From the NCBI GenBank assembly GCA_043743105.1, contig JAYTXD010000040.1, forward strand, positions 1-5,953: a DNA stretch of 5,953 bases, in the 5' to 3' direction. Origin of the DNA: RYN-417 sp043743105. GTDB lineage: Bacteria; Patescibacteriota; Saccharimonadia; Saccharimonadales; JACDBH01. Within the stretch, counting starts at the first letter, position 1. The number at the start of each line of letters is the position of its first letter. The notes under the pieces are model-generated. The model saw only the letters and a program-made list of their open reading frames with translations. It ran no database searches and was not told where the DNA came from. This document shows positions 4,956-5,953 of this stretch, one piece after another. The position numbers and the translations under genes are program-made.

Positions 4956-5403
4956 TTATAATAAATCGCTTAAGTCGTTCCACTGTGAATTATCTTTCTC
5001 GATTAAAGCTATCTTCCAAGCTCTTTGCCAATTCTTAAGTTGCTTTTCTCTTGATATAGCCGTCGATACATCGTCTGTTTCTTCGTAGTACACAAGTTCA
5101 TGGACATTATACCTCTTAGTAAACCCTTCGGCTGCACCTGATTTACTGGACTTACGCAAAATCGCTCGTTCCCAAGGTAAATATGGCCGAGTGAAAACTG
5201 TTTTATCTGAATAAGATGTATCTATAGATACATCGAGAGAAGAAAAACAGTTTTCACTATGGTCAGATTTGGCCTGGGGGTGAGTGAGCTTTGCGTAAGT
5301 CCAGTTTATGCTCACTAATTCGCCGAATAAGGTCATTTGTCATGCCGATATACAAAGTTCCATTGCGCTTAGATGCGAGGATGTATACGAAGTAAGTATT
5401 CAT
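4956..5403 (-). pseudogene. GIY-YIG nuclease-domain protein, interrupted by a foldback element
   Basis: Joining the two halves across the insertion restores a 94-aa protein of the small GIY-YIG (UPF0213-like) family. The N-terminal half (5403-5305, 33 codons) reads MNTYFVYILASKR, LYIGMTNDLIRRISEHK, and carries the GIY-type VYI (6-8), YIG (18-20), R27 and H32. The C-terminal half (5141-4959, 61 codons) reads SGAAEGFTKRYNVHELVYYEE and REKQLKNWQRAWK, with the metal-binding glutamate E65. The gap between EHK and GFT is five residues, as in the family. The inserted 163 bp shift the frame: the N-terminal half stops at TGA 5263-5265 after 46 codons. A longer open frame (5336-4956) reads through the element but starts in the wrong frame and lacks the GIY-YIG motifs. 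The function is therefore probably lost. Such proteins are DNA-cutting enzymes or their relatives; the exact role of this subfamily is unclear. Confidence 0.87.
5146..5304. mobile_element. Foldback (MITE-like) element, copy 2, full length, 159 bp
   Basis: The ends are perfect inverted repeats CTGGACTTACGCAAA, and a 4-bp duplication TTTA flanks it (5142-5145 and 5305-5308). The two halves resemble each other as inverted arms over nearly the whole length. They share AGTGAAAACTGTTTT and meet at the perfect palindrome GATGTATCTATAGATACATC (5215-5234), whose centre coincides with the centre of the element. It is oriented opposite to copy 1. Removing the element and one TTTA restores the GIY-YIG reading frame, which proves insertion and gives the exact ends. 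It encodes no transposase. The 4-bp AT-rich duplication, or alternatively a 2-bp duplication with ends ACTGG/CCAGT, would fit DDE-type families such as IS5 or IS630 relatives; I cannot choose between them. Confidence 0.9.
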
Positions 5404-5409
5404 GTTTGC

Positions 5410-5438
5410 CTGGTTCCCGGGTCAAGCCCGGGATGACA
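5410..5438 (-). repeat. 29-bp palindromic repeat, right copy
   Basis: On the minus strand it starts TGTCAT, holds the perfect hairpin CCCGGG-CTTGA-CCCGGG and ends CCAG. It begins 7 nt after the efp stop codon and ends 6 nt before the GIY-YIG start codon, so it forms the whole efp/GIY-YIG junction. In an RNA it would form a strong stem without a T-tail. Confidence 0.87.
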
Positions 5439-5448
5439 CTTCGTGTCA
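5434..5448. promoter_or_regulatory. Small dyad over the efp stop codon and the repeat end
   Basis: TGACAC-TTC-GTGTCA is a 6-bp stem with a 3-nt loop. It contains the efp stop codon (TGA on the minus strand, 5448-5446) and the outer end of the right palindromic repeat. Together with the CCCGGG stem just beyond it, it may weaken transcription or protect the efp mRNA end. There is no T-run, so it is not a standard terminator. Confidence 0.35.
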
Positions 5449-5953
5449 CTTTTTCCGCTCTCGGTAGGTGCCGTCTTCGGTGGAGACACTGATGATGTCG
5501 CCTGTTTTAATAAACGCTGGCACGCGCACTGTAATGCCTGTCTCCATAGTTGCATCTTTTTGAATAGAGCTGCTAGTGTCACCTTTTACGGCGTTTTCGG
5601 CATAAGTCACTTCCAAATAGACGTTCTTTGGCAGCTCGATGTTGATGGCCCTGCCATCAAAAAGCTGCACCTGGACCGTATCGCCCTCTTTCATGTAACC
5701 GGCCAGATCTCCAATGATGTCAGTTGCAATTTCTGATTGTTCGAACGTATCGTTATTCATAAAGAAGAACGCGGCACCGTCATTATACAAATACTGCACC
5801 GTCTGGTTGACGACATCAGCATAATCAAGTTGGTCGTTGCCCTTAAATGTCTTAGCTAGTACCTTGCCGTCAAGCAAACTCTTAATTTTAACATTCACAA
5901 TTGAGCCGCCACGGCCCATTACCTTCTGGTTGTACTCAACCACTTTATACGGT
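5446..5953 (-). CDS. efp: Elongation factor P, partial (start lies beyond the window)
   Basis: EF-P binds between the P and E sites of the ribosome and helps it through proline stretches. The visible 168 residues begin PYKVVEYNQKV; about 18-20 N-terminal residues lie beyond the right edge. A GTG at 5943 is internal, since the family continues upstream of it. The rest of the KOW-like domain I is followed by the middle OB domain (TVQYLYNDGAAFFFMNNDT) and domain III with the family signature KDATMETGITVRVPAFIKTGD and the end YRERKK. The tip of the domain I loop, which is PGKG with a modified lysine in E. coli, reads MGRGG here, so the tip residue is arginine. The gene ends with TGA inside a small dyad and is followed after 7 nt by the GIY-YIG cassette, then tlyA. 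A proline-rich protein with many Pro residues is encoded nearby, though few are in runs of three. Confidence 0.95.
   Translation of the reverse strand, partial: PYKVVEYNQKVMGRGGSIVNVKIKSLLDGKVLAKTFKGNDQLDYADVVNQTVQYLYNDGAAFFFMNNDTFEQSEIATDIIGDLAGYMKEGDTVQVQLFDGRAINIELPKNVYLEVTYAENAVKGDTSSSIQKDATMETGITVRVPAFIKTGDIISVSTEDGTYRERKK

Larger units (their letters stand above)
4927..5438. mobile_element. Putative GIY-YIG cassette with inverted palindromic ends
   Basis: Two inverted 29-bp repeats (4927-4955 and 5410-5438) enclose a single gene. The gene's stop codon touches the left repeat and its ATG is 6 nt from the right one. Without the 163 bp added by the later foldback insertion (element plus duplication) the unit would be 349 bp: repeat, 94-codon gene, repeat. 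It separates efp from tlyA, which otherwise read in the same direction. The outer ends (TGTCAT / ATGACA) face outwards on both sides. I see no target duplication around the unit. That it moves as a unit is inference from this architecture. Confidence 0.6.

Noticed and set aside
4927..5438. Possible CRISPR or attachment-site pair
   Set aside because: There are only two copies, in inverted orientation, with a gene between them; no spacers and no integrase.
4922..5443. Target-site duplication around the GIY-YIG cassette
   Set aside because: The bases outside the two repeats (TGTAT on the left, CTTCG on the right) do not match, so none can be claimed.
5400..5582. Minus-strand 60-codon frame containing CHPGLDPG
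   Set aside because: It is a shadow of efp that runs into the palindromic repeat; CHPGLDPG is simply the translation of the repeat.

Overview
The window reads as ordinary bacterial DNA in the standard code: tlyA and efp both end at TGA where the protein families end. It most resembles a Patescibacteria (CPR) genome, probably a Saccharibacteria-type one. I infer this from the short single-domain proteins, the divergent pilin-like protein with one membrane segment, the proline-rich single-pass surface protein, the EF-P with an arginine at its tip, and several genes with little or no leader. No marker gene fixes the lineage, so treat this as a likely placement only.

Layout, left to right. ychF (82-1170, +) converges on a PH-domain protein gene (1303-1842, -). 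Between them sits a 110-bp foldback element (1193-1302), a transposon-like palindrome with target duplication TTAA. Upstream of the PH gene (1843-1966) are a strong ribosome binding site, a -10 box, an 18-bp dyad and a CRP-type palindrome TGTGATATTTATCACA. Next is a proline-rich single-pass membrane protein (1967-2884, -). It is divergent from a Crp/Fnr-type regulator (3061-3708, +), and a perfect 46-bp palindrome lies between them. The regulator converges, with a 6-nt overlap, on a pilin-like gene (3703-4191, -). That gene lies just downstream of tlyA (4208-4921, -). Upstream of tlyA is a GIY-YIG nuclease gene bounded tightly by two inverted 29-bp palindromic repeats (4927-5438) and interrupted by a 159-bp copy of the foldback element. 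The 3' part of efp (5446 to the window end, -) closes the window.

How it fits together. efp, the GIY-YIG cassette, tlyA and the pilin-like gene all read leftwards and may form one transcription unit, with translation-related genes (EF-P, rRNA methyltransferase TlyA) on either side of the cassette. ychF is also ribosome-associated. The Crp/Fnr protein keeps the DNA-reading residues of E. coli CRP (R180, E181, R185). A CRP-type site sits about 61 bp upstream of the predicted start of the PH gene transcript, so a regulator-target pair within the window is plausible.

The most interesting part is the nested mobile DNA. A minimal GIY-YIG nuclease gene with inverted palindromic ends looks like a self-contained cassette inserted between efp and tlyA. 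It was later broken by a non-autonomous foldback element whose shorter sibling lies 4 kb away. No transposase is present in the window.
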